A DNA stretch of 64,000 bases from Nitzschia sp. pyKryTriq1 (Eukaryota > Bacillariophyta > Bacillariophyceae > Bacillariales > Bacillariaceae): positions 3,472,001 to 3,536,000 of the forward strand of contig OY101117.1 in NCBI GenBank assembly GCA_956465555.1, read 5' to 3'. Each line of letters opens with the position of its first letter. The stretch's first letter is position 1. Both the position numbers and the translations under genes were made by a program. The notes under the pieces are model-generated. The model did no database searches, had not been told where the DNA came from, and saw only the letters and a program-made list of their open reading frames with translations. Of the stretch, positions 1 to 11,758 are shown piece after piece.

Positions 1-608
1 TCGGTATCCGGATGGATCAATGCGACGTGATCATTGGTCGAAATGACATTCCCCAATGCCGATAATCGTTCTTCAATACGTTGGACGACGACCTTGTCGG
101 GCAAGGAATTGCGCAAATGCTGCAATTCCTGATCCGTGGCCGTATTCGGGATGAGCAAACCCCGGACGTTGCCGACGGTGGTCCGTCCGACGAATCGATT
201 GCCACCAATCGTGGCATGCAAGACGGGAATATGATCCCGCAATTCGGCTTCCAAATCGGAATAAAAGTTTTCGCTGCCTCCAATTCCTAATAGTAGTATG
301 TAGTATAATGTAATATAATATGGCAAAGAGAAGAAGAGAGGATGTGTGTGAGAGAGAGGGAGGAGAGTCGTCAACCAGAACGCATGACCATCATGAACAT
401 GAACATCATGAACACCCACGATACCCAAACGTAGTACTGTACTGTACTGCACTGTACTGTATACCGTGTATGGTGTATTGCAGTGCATTACAGTGTATTA
501 CAGTATTACCAGTATTATTACGTACGTACCTGCCAAACAATACGAGTTTGTCAATGCGGAAAAGACTCCAATTTCATTCGAGTTTTCAAAGGAAGAACGA
601 GTCGCCAT
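1..608 (-). CDS. EIF6: Eukaryotic translation initiation factor 6 (partial, 3' end off window)
   Basis: eIF6 binds the 60S ribosomal subunit, prevents early joining with 40S, and is needed for 60S biogenesis in nucleolus and cytoplasm. Exon 1 runs 608-530, starts [17 protein letters not shown] and ends at a GTACGT donor. Exon 2 starts at 286 after a TAG acceptor and reads [16 protein letters not shown], then [27 protein letters not shown] and [22 protein letters not shown]. These match the start of the highly conserved pentein-fold eIF6/Tif6 family almost residue for residue. The intron (287-529, 243 bp) splits a glycine codon. About half the protein lies beyond the left edge. It is divergent to the PFK-2/FBPase-2 gene. 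The identification is from remembered family sequence and is very secure; the splice site is inferred from frame. Confidence 0.95.
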
Positions 609-1459
609 GTTTTTGTATGTATATTATATTTTTCTTGTTGTAGAAGTAGAAGAAGAAAAAGAAGAATGTATATATCAATGAATGAAGGAAGGAAGGAATG
701 AAGGAATCGACAATGAAGGAACAAGCAGTCGATCAATCAATCAATTCAATCAATCAATATACGAGTATTGTAAATAGAGTAATAGGAGGAAGAGCAGCAG
801 GAGCAGCAGCAGGCACGTTTGCAATGCATGTGGCGGAATAATAGCGGCGCAGTAACAGCCCTTCTGCGTTGTTCTTTTTGGCGGGCTGATGCTGCGCGTA
901 TCTGGACATCAGATGGCATCATCTTATTTTCTTCTGGCATCTTTGACTGGTCCGGACGGAAGGTAGAATAAATAAGTGAACGGTGTGGGGTGGATGGAGG
1001 GACAGACAGACATATCGATAATCGTGACTGAGTGAGTGAATGAGTGGTGATGACGTGTAAAACGTGAGTCGTCTATCATGATGCGTGGTCACGAACAGAT
1101 GTCAAAGCGGAGGCGAAACAAGGTGCGTGGTGCGCGATAAATAATACCGGTGCGTCATCGATCGATCATCTTTCGCTCGATCGACAATGACCGACTGATT
1201 GGACCCGAAGTTGTACTACAACATACGCGAGTATACACGTAGTGTGGTAGTGCGGTGGTCTGTGTTTTTTTTTCGTTCCAATCATCCCCGCCCCTCCTGC
1301 TTTTATTTCGCTGGACGACGATGACGATCGGAACGGCGGGGCTCCCTTATTTTGTCGCGTTGACAGCACTTCAGTCTCACTTTCTCCTTATCACTATCAC
1401 TATCACTATCACTACGATATAAATAATATATACATATACACATTCGTATTCGTATTGTC
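609..1459. promoter_or_regulatory. Divergent intergenic region between eIF6 and PFK-2/FBPase-2
   Basis: These 850 bp separate two divergent genes and must hold both promoters. They contain short simple repeats: an AATC-type run near 730-760, CAGCAG-type repeats near 790-815, and a (TATCAC)n run at about 1389-1413 shortly before the plus-strand start. I saw no TATA box that I would defend and no third gene. Confidence 0.5.
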
Positions 1460-3688
1460 ATGACGGCTCAGCAGCATCACCCCGACCCCGCATCTCCCCG
1501 TCACGACGGCGCGGATCGCGGAGGCATTTCCTTGCCCGGCATTCCAGCCACGAGTGTGAGTGTGAGTAGCAGCACTAGAGGAAATAATGGAGGCGGCAGC
1601 GGCAGCCATAGTCGTCAACATACAGTAGATAATCCATTGCCGCATGTCCTTCCCGAAGGTGAAAATGCCGCCCCACTCGAAGTGATTGGAAGTACGGCCA
1701 GCGACAAGTTGGTCATCATCATGGTCGGCTTGCCGGCGACGGGCAAGACGCATATAGCCAAGCGGATTTGCCGCTTCCTCTCCTTCTTTCACGATATTCC
1801 CTCTCAAATCTTCAATGTCGGCGATTATCGACGTCAATTGTGCGGAGCGCAGCAAACGGCCGAGTTTTACGATCCCCTCAATGCGACGGGACAGGCGGCC
1901 CGGAACATGGCCTGCGATGCCGCGCTCAACGATTTGATGGAATACATCCGACAGGAGGGGGTCCGCGTCGCCGCCTTTGATGCTACCAATTCGACCTTTG
2001 CGCGACGACAGTACATTCTACAGACCTTGAATGAAGCGAATATTCTTGTCAAACGAATGTTTGTCGAAAGTGTTTGTGATCAAGAAGAAGTAAGTTTTTT
2101 GGTGTTTGTACAACTTGTACAACTTGTACACTTGTACTTGTTCTGTGTGTTGTGGATTGTACTTTGTACTTTGTACTTGTACTGTATGTTATTCACCACA
2201 TCTCAACCCACTATTCAACATTCATTCATTCAATTCATTCATTCATTCATTCTGCAACAAAATGTATCTAGTTGCTCGAAGAGAATATTCGCAAGGTCAA
2301 ATTGAGTACGCCCGACTATAAGGATATGGATCCGGAACAAGCGGTACAAGATTTTCATTTACGTAGAGCCAACTACAACAAGGTCTATGAACCGGTCACG
2401 GAACGGGATGGACCCTTTGTCAAAATTATCAACAGCAAACAATTCATTGTCAATGAAATTCGAGGATATCTTCCGTTGAAAGTAAGTGAAGTTCGTTCGT
2501 TCGTTCGTTCGTTCGTTCGTTCGAACAGATCAAGTACAGATGATGATGATGATGATGATGATGATATTGTAAAGTACAAGTACAAGGACTTGACTTGACT
2601 TTTTGAATGTGTGGAATAACTCATCTCCTCTCCTACTGGTACTACAATCAGGTCGTTCATTTTGTCATGAATTTACATACACTGCCACGAACCTTTTATT
2701 TGACACGACATGGACAATCGGAATACAATCTATTGGGAAAGATTGGTGGAGATTCGGGTTTGACACCGGCAGGGGTCGAATATGCAAGACGATTGGCCGT
2801 CTTTGCCAAGGAACAAATTGCCAAAGTCGGTGGTAGCAGTAGCAGTGGTGGTGGTGAAAGCAATGATGGTAATACTACTAGTAGTAGTGGCGGTAATGGT
2901 GGTGGTGAAGATACCAATACCAATACCAATACTACAAAAGAACGTCCCTGTCGATTGTGGACATCAACTTTGAGACGTACTAAGGAAACGGCCGCCTTTT
3001 TGGAACATACATCCTTTGAACACACCTTTGATAATGGAGAAACGGGAGAATGGTTACAGTTTCGACAAATGACTCGACGAAATTTGGATGAATTGTATGC
3101 CGGCGTGTGTGACGGAATGACCTACAAGGAAATCGAACAAGTCTTTCCGGAAGAATTTGAAAGAAGACAACAAGATAAATTGGCCTACCGATATCCAAGA
3201 GGTAAGAACAACAACAACAAGAAGAAATGGAATGGCATCGCATCGCATCGCATCTCTTTTTTTATCTCACACACCACCATCATGATACTTACTTTTCACC
3301 AACAAACACACCAGGCGAATCCTACATGGACGTCACATTGCGACTGGAACCTCTGGCCCAAGAAATGGAACGAACCAGAGAGCCCGTCTTGATTGTCGGC
3401 CATCAAGGCATTTTGCGGATCCTCTATGCCTACTTTATGGGACTGGATCGACGAGAGGCTCCCTATGTCAGCATCCCATTGAACAATGTCATTGAATTGA
3501 CACCCCATGCGTACGGATGTCATGAAAAGAGATATTGTTTAATGATGAAGGAAGAAATGTTGAACGATGGACAGGATGAACCCGTCACGAGTATGCCTAT
3601 GTTGAAGAGAGAGTCCAACTCCTTTGTCGAGAATGTCAACACACACTACGCTCCCACGGATCCAATCATGAATGCTCCTAGTTGCTAG
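1460..3688 (+). CDS. PFKFB: 6-phosphofructo-2-kinase / fructose-2,6-bisphosphatase
   Basis: This bifunctional cytosolic enzyme makes and breaks fructose-2,6-bisphosphate, a regulator of glycolysis and gluconeogenesis. Four exons (1460-2089, 2272-2481, 2652-3201, 3315-3688) give about 587 aa; each junction is GT-AG and in frame. The kinase domain has the P-loop GLPATGKT (about 90-97) and the family stretches FNVGDYRR and FDATNST. The phosphatase domain starts near 281 with FYLTRHGQSEYN (RHG catalytic motif at 299-301) and ends with the second catalytic His in VGHQGILR. The first ~80 residues are low-complexity. A Gly/Ser/Asn-rich insert, absent from animal enzymes, interrupts the phosphatase domain after the EQIAKVGG stretch. 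Both active sites look intact, so both activities are expected. It ends 161 bp from the convergent histidine kinase gene. Confidence 0.95.
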
Positions 3689-3849
3689 TAGTAGTAGTAG
3701 TAGTAGTAGTTACTCTACTAGCTAGTAGGGAGTCTACGAAGAGTAGAGACGCTGCGAGCCATTGATGGAACGAAAAGAATTCCGTGTAAAGGTAAATACC
3801 GGTTCTATAGTATGTATGTATCATATATCTTAATTTGAAAATCCGATCT

Positions 3850-6800
3850 TTACTCATCCGAAACCACAATGGCCCCAGTCATATCGATAATAGTTTTCGA
3901 TGATCGGACAGTATGATGATTGACATGCTGCGGCGTCTGATGCGGCGGTCGATCATGATATATGAGCCACAACAACTCGTCCTTCAATAGATCAGGCTTA
4001 CAGGGAAATGGCTTGAACATAAAGCTGTTCGCTCCTGCTTCAAGAAAAGCAGTTTCGACATCATTGGCCGAAAGTCCACATATCCGACTTGTCACACCCA
4101 AACTCCGAAGAGCCCGGACCGTCTCCGTTCCCAAAAGCTGCTTTTGAACACTCGCCATGTACTGATCCATGAAAATAAGATCAAAGCCGTCTTCTTTTCC
4201 TTCCTCTTCCTTGATCCGATCCTCCACCATTTGAATTGCGGTTTCGCCATTGGCGGCTTCCTTGATGTTCCAGCCCGGTGCAATCTTTTTTAGCGAACGT
4301 GCAAACAGTTTGCGCAACACCATGTCGTCGTCCACGAATAAGACGTTGAGTCCAGTTGGAAGTTCGAGAGGACGAGGAAGCATTTCTTTGTCAGATGTGT
4401 CTACTGACGAGCCGGATGAAGCCTTGTTCTCATCTTCATTTCTTCCAGCGGTGTAGTCAAACGAAGCGAAAGACGAATTGAACGAAGTGGAGGACCCACT
4501 GCCAACAAGCAGTTTCTTGGATTTGTTGTTGTGGGCAGAACCACCGAGTGACGACTCGGTACCCTCAAAGAAATCCGTGTCGGCGACGAGGGAGTGGTTC
4601 GATAGCATCATCAACATGTCGTCATCGAATTCGACTTGACATGTTTGCATATCAAACACAAAGCGGGTTCCTGGACATCCTGGAACACCACTGTCATAGG
4701 AGTCGTCTATATACAGCTGTGCGCCCATCAAGTCGGATAAACGTTTGCACAGGTTTAGACCAATTCCCGTTCCTTGACTCAGTGTGTCCAACGTTTCTTG
4801 GAACTTGCCAAAGAGCTGATCTCGTTTCTCCTCGGGAATACCAGGTCCAGAGTCCTCTACCGACAGTACAATGTTGTTCTTCCGATGATCATTCGTTGTA
4901 CTATTTTCAACGCGGCATCGTAATCGGATGAATCCACGTTCCACAAACTTGACGGAGTTCCTGGACAGGTTCAATAGAATCTGCTTCAAGCGCAAAGGGT
5001 CGGTCATTACTACCAGGTCCTCTACTTGGCAGTCCAATTCCACCTTGAAAGCGGAACCACGTACATGCAACATATTGGCAATCGGTCGAAAGACGTCATC
5101 CATCAAGTGCGTGGGTCTATTTTCAATCTTCATTTCATTCGAACTTGCTCGGTGCATATCCAACATGTTTCGCAACAAGTCATTGATAAAATGCAAACTA
5201 TGGTCGATAATGTGAAGGTCTTCCTCGACAGATTGAAGCTGCTCTGTGGAGGCAATGAGGGGATTGGCCTCGTCCGAGACGGCGGATTTCACGAAACTAC
5301 AAGCCGACATGGCCGCGGCCAAGGGGTTGCGAACCTAGAGATAGATACGTAGTAGTAGATGCAAGAAGAGGAGAAGGGTAAGACGGGTATGGTGCTGTAT
5401 TCGAATGATTGATTGCGTTCCCCCCAAGCACCATTATTGGAACTCACCTCGTGCGCAATAAAGTCATTCAGTTCACGCTCATTCTGAGCGGTTTTCTGGG
5501 CAGCCTTCAGAACAAGAGCAGTGGCTGAATTGACGACCTTGTTTTGGCGACGAACTACCAGCCGATCAAAGAATGCAAAGAGTATCGCTGTAAACAAGAA
5601 GAGTGACGCGACTACTGCCGAGTACACCAACGCATCGCTTGTCTCGTAGCTGGAGTAAAATTCATCCGATGGATAGATGTGAAGGTCAAAGTGACAGTGC
5701 TTGGAGAGACCCTTGGGGTGATCTTTCCAAAATAGCTTGGAGCTGTGATTGTAGTGCTGGAAGTTTCGGTATAGTTCGTCCTGATCCCCCAACAGTTGAT
5801 GGGTCGGCTTGTCACTGTTCAAAACTAACGTAAAAGTCGTACCACAGTCACTCCTCACATTCACAACAAGGCCATTCAGATTCTTCGTCATGGCACCATG
5901 GCTGTGCACGTATCCACTGGATGCAAGTACATCATCGAAGAACGTTATCCATGGGACGACACCCGCGACGAAACCGATCGTTCTTGCCCCATCCTCGAAG
6001 CTCTCTTTTATAGGATTGAGCGTAAAGCTCCGGAGCGTGGCGTCCATTTCGATAGTCGGGTGGTGTTCTTGTACTTTCATCTCGTGGTAATCTTCTTTTC
6101 CGTTATTTGCCTCCTCCTGATAGCTGTGTGCCAATAAAAAGTCCAGGTTGATCGCTTCGGAAAGGACTGGGACATCGTATTCCAATGAAGAAAGGAATTC
6201 ATGTTTGAATACAGGATGGGCAAACAAATCATGGCATAAGAGTGAATGGTAGCTGTGGGGGTGAACCGGACCAAATTGAGCGACCGGAGCTTTTAACTCG
6301 AAGGAATCAAAGCCCAAATTCCCGAGGATAATCTCCATGACTCCTTCTTCATCGACCAACAAGGCGAGTGTTGTATTAGCAAGGGCTATGGTCTCGCACG
6401 AGTCACAAGGAACAATTTTCTTCCAAGTATCGTCGGGTGGTGCGTTCGAGGTGGAATGCCCTACCGGTACGGTCTCCTCGTCTTCGCCGTGCATCTCATG
6501 AAAGTTGACGTGAGCCGCCAGTTGAGCATTGATGAAGGCTTCCCAACCTTCTTGCATGTCTTGCTCGACGAATGGAATGTACATTAACATTTCGATTCCA
6601 GTAGACTTGAGAATCTCCTCCACTCGCATATCAAAATGTGGAATTGTGACGTTGGGAAACCCTTGACTTTCTCCACGACCCCGCAAGTCAAGACTATGAG
6701 AAGTTATCGTAGTGGCAAGTATGTCGAGAGGTTGAAATGCGTTGTGGACGTTTTTCTCGGCAATTTCGGATACTTCCCGAGCATAACTATAAAAGTCGGA

Positions 6801-7243
6801 CTCGAACTCTTTTGCGATCGTTTCCGATAGGAGAAGATACGTTGTGATGGTCATGATTACAGCCGCGGCTGCTAGTACTGCATAGACCACCTGCCATGGG
6901 CGAGCGAGAAGGACGGCGACGCGTGAGTATAGCTCAAGCATGCTGTTACTACTAGTAGGCAGAGCATCTGCTCTTCTAACGACAGTCAGTCACTTACCCC
7001 AGATCCAGTCCGAGTAGCCCGGGTCTCATCGTTGGCCATCGAGCGCATCGATTTATTCAGCTTATCAATATTGCCGGTATCGCCATCGGATTCCTCCAAT
7101 CCAGTTTCGAGATCAGCGCTTTTACCCGCCTCGCCTGTATCATGGTGGTCCTCCTCCCCGTCCTCATTCCTGTTGCTGGAAGCATCATCATCATGTTGTT
7201 GTATTGTTGTTGTTTGCTTTCTTCGAAATTGAAGTTTCGCCAT
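3850..7243 (-). CDS. Transmembrane hybrid histidine kinase with C-terminal receiver domain
   Basis: Two-component sensor of about 1071 aa. Exons: 7243-6998, 6932-5448, 5334-3850. The N-terminus (~82 aa) is acidic and cytosolic. A transmembrane segment (VVYAVLAAAAVIMTITTYLL) leads to a ~400-aa extracytosolic sensor that I do not recognise beyond a general CHASE-like layout, then a second membrane segment (LVYSAVVASLFLFTAILFAF). The H-box is FIAHEVRNPLA, with phosphoacceptor His near 576 and an intron just after it. The ATPase N-box (LLNLSRNSVKF), G1 (EDSGPGIP) and G2 (GTGIGLNL) follow. The receiver has FVDDD near 912 and phosphoacceptor Asp in LIFMDQYM near 967. The second intron (5335-5447) is certain. 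The first (6933-6997) uses a less usual GAG acceptor; the alternative is a start at 6941 (MLELYSRV) without the acidic N-terminus. Confidence 0.88.
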
Positions 7244-7896
7244 GGCCACTATACTAGTGTGGAGGACTGTAGACAATTGTGGCGATGGTGGAAACAGAGA
7301 CGAGGAGAAAGCATATTGTCCCGCATGGTTCCAGCGAGCGATGGGTGATGCGGTCATCTGCCATATATATTGAGATTAGGCCTTTTCGGAGGGTGAGGGT
7401 TGTAGCAGAGAACCATACCCTATGGTTCTCTGGGTTGTAGTTACGAGGTAGTAAATATGCCGAAGGGCGAAACCAGAGAACCTTCGCGTGGGGAATGCAA
7501 CGGTACTTCAATCTCTTCTTATAAGTTCTCATTTTGCAATATATTTAACCCTTCCGAGAATCGGCGTAATTATCTTTAATTTCCATGGTTCTGTATATGA
7601 TTTAGTTCGTTGGATGTGCCGCTTGGGGATCAACTGATGCGGCAGAGGTGGTGCCTCGACATTCCTCCGACATTCTCGAATTCCTGTCCTCCCTCTTGGC
7701 GCGTCCTTATTATATGCTTGTACTACTCTAGTATAATGTTAGGACAGGCTATTATTTTTGTTATTTTTGAACGTCAAACAACGTCGTCATCAGATAAAAA
7801 ATAGAGTATCTCCGATGACATGAAGTGTGCTCTTCTGCTCACAATTCGGCGCATATCAGTAATCTCGAGCTCAAAAAAGTAATCACCACCATCATC
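7244..7896. other. Intergenic region with a perfect hairpin
   Basis: No gene is supported here. The notable element is a perfect inverted repeat with 12-bp arms (CAGAGAACCATA at 7406-7417, its complement at 7421-7432) around a 3-nt loop. It lies about 165 bp upstream of the histidine kinase start. Part of it (AGAGAACC) recurs singly near 7475 and near 55858. Confidence 0.5.
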
Positions 7897-8469
7897 ATGC
7901 CCCTCACCAGTAATCCCAAGCGCAACTTTCCCTTGATTATTATGGACCGAAAGATCATTGACAAGCATACCACCTTCTGCAGCGGGAACAGAAGACCCCT
8001 GTCGAGATCAGCAGAACCGACACGAAAGAAGGTTTCGTTTGCATCAGAGAATTCTTGCAGGGTTTGGAACGTACTTGACCTCGACAGCTACACAGATGCT
8101 GAGATTTCTTCAACCTGGTACTCTATCGAGGAATACGCAGATCAAAGGCGAAAATGCTTGAACATCATTTTAAAGATAATTGGTGGGAAGCCACACAATT
8201 ACTGTGCAAGGGGGCTCGAACGTATGACACCACAAGCCGCCGAACAGCGCGAACACAGCCGGCTGGATGCCTACATCGCGGTTTTCAAGGAGCAAAAAAA
8301 GCAGTCTTTGATGCAAATCAATGACCCCGAGGCGATTGCGAATGCATACAGAAAAGTATCTCGGACGAAAGAACATCAACAAGTGGCATCTGAAATCGGT
8401 CGCAGGGATGAATTGATTGCCCTGCAAATCCTCACGAAACTCAAAATTAGACATACAGTAGAGGAATGA
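7897..8469 (+). CDS. Conserved-looking hypothetical protein, ~190 aa
   Basis: Function unknown. The frame is open from 7825, but the ATG at 7897 (MPLTSNPKRN) is the better start, because upstream residues include the Ile/Thr-rich read-through of a CATCAT repeat. Visible features are a basic patch followed by KKVSFASENSCRVWNVLDLDSY, then STWYSIEEYADQRR, a Cys-Arg-Gly element (YCARGLERMTP) and a predicted helical C-terminal half rich in Gln, Lys and Glu. There is no signal peptide or membrane segment. I have the impression of a short protein family common in diatom genomes with this 'V-F/WxV..l-ysd.E....WY..EEy' pattern, but that is recollection, not a search. It is compact, single-exon and has less simple repeat than its neighbours, which supports real coding. 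Confidence 0.7.
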   Translation: MPLTSNPKRNFPLIIMDRKIIDKHTTFCSGNRRPLSRSAEPTRKKVSFASENSCRVWNVLDLDSYTDAEISSTWYSIEEYADQRRKCLNIILKIIGGKPHNYCARGLERMTPQAAEQREHSRLDAYIAVFKEQKKQSLMQINDPEAIANAYRKVSRTKEHQQVASEIGRRDELIALQILTKLKIRHTVEE

Positions 8470-9116
8470 ATCACCGCAGACTAGAAATCTTGCTGTCTTT
8501 TTCTTCTCCGCGTCTCTAAGGCCTCTTAAAAAAGGAACGTAGGAGAAATAGTACATAGCGCTCCGCGGCCGAATCATAGTACCAGATTCTGAAAGTCGTA
8601 GCACTAAAGGACAGACAATCAGAAAAAGCAGTCGTCACTTTGTTGAAAAGTACGACAACTACTGTACTAGTACTCATCGTGCGCGGAATCTGCCCCCATC
8701 TACGAAGCCAAATGATGCTTCGCCATGAGATGGTCTCGGGCATTGATAGGTGGGTCGTGCTTCGCCTCTGCGTCCTTATCTGTCGTCAAACGCAAGCTTC
8801 AATGGTGGTTGTGTCGCCGTTGAGATCATATTCACAAAGTACTACTACTACTAGTATACCACCATAGTAGAATATTCAATGTGTGCGTAGCTTTGAGCAG
8901 TGCGTGCGCCGTGCGTCTCCCGTTGGTTGCCCCCGTTGGTGCATCATCCATCATGATGATGCATGATGCATGATGGATGATGCATGATTCTCACAGAGAA
9001 AAACTACCGGTACGAAGTAGTATGATACTGAATTTGTTTATAATTTTTTTCTCAGTAGTACTAGTACAGTCTATTGTAATCATATCTGCGATAGTTAGTA
9101 CCATCATGTTTATTTA
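8470..9116. other. Intergenic region with a 15-bp-arm hairpin
   Basis: No gene is supported. A perfect inverted repeat made of CATCATCC-type sequence lies at 8941-8955 and 8969-8983 with a 13-bp loop. Several ACTAGTAC/GTACTAG motifs typical of intergenic DNA in this window occur near 8640-8680, 8838-8860 and 9055-9125. Confidence 0.45.
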
Positions 9117-10694
9117 CTAGTACTCCAATTGGACACGTTGTTGTTCTTGTTCGTCCCGACTAGTAGTATGCTTCAAATTGTGTGTAACATGTCGAGTCAT
9201 GCGTCGCACAGCAGCAGTCCCAAAAGAAGTGGTGTGTTGTTGTTGTTCTTCTTCTTCTTCTTCTTCCTTGGATACAAGAACAAGATGAGGATTATGATGA
9301 TCGCTAGTAGAATCATCTTGTTTGAGGACAACTTGGTGCTGCTGCTGCTGCTGCTGGTGCTGCTGCTGTTCCTCAACGGCAGCCACGACGACGCCGCGGG
9401 TCGAAAAGCTGAGATAGGCATTCCATCCCAACGAAATCATATTGGCAAACAGTACTTGATACTTTTGTGGGACCCAACGGAAATTCACAAGTTGGACGGG
9501 ACCCCATAACATCCAGTTGGCGACAATGATTGCAGGTAGAGTCTCTTGAAGTCGTAGAGCGATACTCTTTTTGTTGTTGTTGTTGTTCTTGTTGTTCTTG
9601 CTGTTCTCCTTCTTGTAGTTGTTGTCGGGAGGGGAAGACGACGACGATGATGAGTCCTCCTCCTCATTACTACTACTATTACGACCACGACCACCAAGAT
9701 CATGATCTTCCATTGTCCACAAACTGGAAATAAAGGTGGTGAGAATAATCGGCGTAAAGACAAATTGATCCAGTGCCACACGCGTAAGGATACTGGCAGG
9801 TGTCAATTTGGGAAAAGTCCTTGCCAACCATCCAAACCAAGCATGACAGCCCGGTCCTACCAGGACGGCTCCCAAGACAAAAAAGCGTCCCGTCCGACGG
9901 CCATCAAAGTGCCAGCAGCAGCATTCTTCTTCTTCTTCATGAAGAGGAGGAGGATCACGATCTTCTTGTTCTTGTGGTTGTTGTTCATCATCATCATCAT
10001 TATTATTATTATGAGCATAGTACGACAACGATCCTTGTGTTGTTGTTGTTGTTGTTGTTTGTTCTTGCTCCTTTTGCTTTTTGGTCGTGTTCTTCCTTTC
10101 GACTTGTTCTGCTGCTGTTGGCTTTTCGTCGTCGTCGTCGTCGATCAAGACTTGACACATGGCATCGCCCATGGCGCCAATGAATCCTGCGGTCAATCCC
10201 TTTGTAAGGATGGGATGAGTTTCGATTTTTTCTCCGTACCATTGAAAGGCGCGTGAAAATAAGGGATTGCCGCCGCCCTTGCCCTTGGTGCCGCCCCCGC
10301 CGCCGCCGCTGCTGCTGGAATGAGTGCTGGTACAAGAAGAAGGAGAAGAAGTACTACGAGTAGCATGTGCTGTAGTACTAGTACTAGTGCTACTCGAGCG
10401 CTTTGTGAACAATAGTACACCAGCAGGGGCGGGGGACGAGGAGAAAGGTTTTCGGTAGGCTGAAAGTACCGAAGGCAAAGCCGCCGCGAGGAGTCGTCGT
10501 CGAGGAGGATCATGAGAAAAAGAAGAAGAAGAGGAGGATGCCAGCACACCAGTACCAGAAGAGGAGTAAGAAGATGAATGCGAGTAGAAAGCTCCACGAC
10601 GAGGACGAGCAGCCGCCGAGAGGCCAGCAACAACTGCTGCGGAGGTATTAGGACGAGTCTTCCGGGTTGTCGTCGAAATAAAAACAGTCGTCAT
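9117..10694 (-). CDS. Mpv17/PMP22 family membrane protein
   Basis: Small four-helix channel-like proteins of this family sit in mitochondrial inner, peroxisomal or plastid membranes. The single-exon frame gives 525 aa. The N-terminal ~140 residues are Ser/Thr/Arg-rich and could hold an organelle transit peptide. The family core starts at FSRAFQWYGEKIETHPILTK, with GLTAGFIGAMGDAMCQ. It continues with RTGRFFVLGAVLVGPGCHAWFGWL, VALDQFVFTPI and the C-terminal signature LPAIIVANWMLWGPVQLVNFRWVP followed by YQVLFAN and WNAYLS. Long low-complexity inserts (poly-Asp, Gln/Thr, Asn/Lys) separate the helices, and the tail is Gln/His/Glu-rich, making the protein about 2.5 times the usual family length. 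The family assignment is firm; location and substrate are unknown. Confidence 0.9.
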   Translation of the reverse strand: MTTVFISTTTRKTRPNTSAAVVAGLSAAARPRRGAFYSHSSSYSSSGTGVLASSSSSSFSHDPPRRRLLAAALPSVLSAYRKPFSSSPAPAGVLLFTKRSSSTSTSTTAHATRSTSSPSSCTSTHSSSSGGGGGGTKGKGGGNPLFSRAFQWYGEKIETHPILTKGLTAGFIGAMGDAMCQVLIDDDDDEKPTAAEQVERKNTTKKQKEQEQTTTTTTTQGSLSYYAHNNNNDDDDEQQPQEQEDRDPPPLHEEEEECCCWHFDGRRTGRFFVLGAVLVGPGCHAWFGWLARTFPKLTPASILTRVALDQFVFTPIILTTFISSLWTMEDHDLGGRGRNSSSNEEEDSSSSSSSPPDNNYKKENSKNNKNNNNNKKSIALRLQETLPAIIVANWMLWGPVQLVNFRWVPQKYQVLFANMISLGWNAYLSFSTRGVVVAAVEEQQQHQQQQQQHQVVLKQDDSTSDHHNPHLVLVSKEEEEEEEQQQHTTSFGTAAVRRMTRHVTHNLKHTTSRDEQEQQRVQLEY

Positions 10695-11758
10695 GGCGAT
10701 GGTGGTGGTGGTGGTGGTGGTGATACTCTAGTGATTGATGGTGACGGTAGAAGTAATTCTTAAAATGGGAATGGAATGAATGGTGGAATCATGGAACGCA
10801 ATTGACAGCAGGAAGAACGCTATACGTCAATACTGTTGCAATGAGGTATTACATTCGATCTGATGATGATGATGATGATGATGAGTCTTCATACAGAACG
10901 TTGCAGGAATAAAAGGAAATGGGAGAAGATATGTTATAGAGACAAGCATCGGTTCATCTCCTCGTACTACATACGGTACTAACGATGAACCAAAACCGCG
11001 ATGAGCATCAGGTCGGTGCGTGAGCCGGCCATACGAATTCTTCGCCTGTTTCCGTCGTTGGGCACAAAAAGATACGCCCCCGCAAAGGCGTACAGTTGGT
11101 ACGGTATTTTCGAGTACACATCATTTCGGTAAGCGTACTGTACCGGTACAACAGGGTACATACAATAATTCACAAAAATGGCGCGCGTGGCGGCGGCGGG
11201 GTCCACGTACAGAACCGGTGAAGTACCAGCAGCAGGTACTGTACCGGTATGTACGTGGTCGATGGCGTTGGCGTACCGGTACAGTAAAACTCCGACTATT
11301 CACGAATGAGAAATACGAATGAGCCTGCCGGCCGGCTCCGGTAGCAGGTCGGAAGGCGCACCTCGCCGGCCGAGATGCTCTTCGTTTTGACGCACGCCAT
11401 CTTCTATTTTTCATTCTATTTTTTGGCCAGAATCATCAATCAATCAATCAATCAATCAATCAGTATATATATATACCTAGTAGAAGCAAGAAAATGATGG
11501 AGAATGCGAGGAAACGCCGATGATGCACATGTTGTTCTTCACCTAAAAAGCAAGACTAAACATCATCAAATCGGAAGGCGTTCCGGGTGGTACGATACCC
11601 CGCCCGCCGGCTGTGACGATGCTCTCTCTTCGTTCTTTTGACACGCCAACTTCTCTTTTTTTCCATGTTTTTCTTGAATGAGGAAACGCCGCCGATGCAC
11701 CTGCCGTACACACAAAAACCAAGAATCATATCATCATCACCCACTCTCAGATACAAAA
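10695..11758. other. Intergenic region; promoter DNA of GH17 copy A, partly duplicated
   Basis: No gene is supported. 10860-10885 is a GAT repeat. 10980-11300 is rich in GTACCGGTAC-type self-complementary tetramers. From about 11320, a block reading GTCGGAAGGCGCACC...CCGGCCGAGAT is shared with the region upstream of GH17 copy B (about 14786-14850). A diverged second version of the block occurs at about 11570-11650, so this promoter DNA was duplicated locally as well as with the gene. A CAAT repeat lies at about 11437-11462. Confidence 0.5.

Noticed and set aside
1412-1855. A 147-aa minus-strand frame
   Set aside because: Antisense of the PFK-2 kinase exon, including its P-loop; no independent support.
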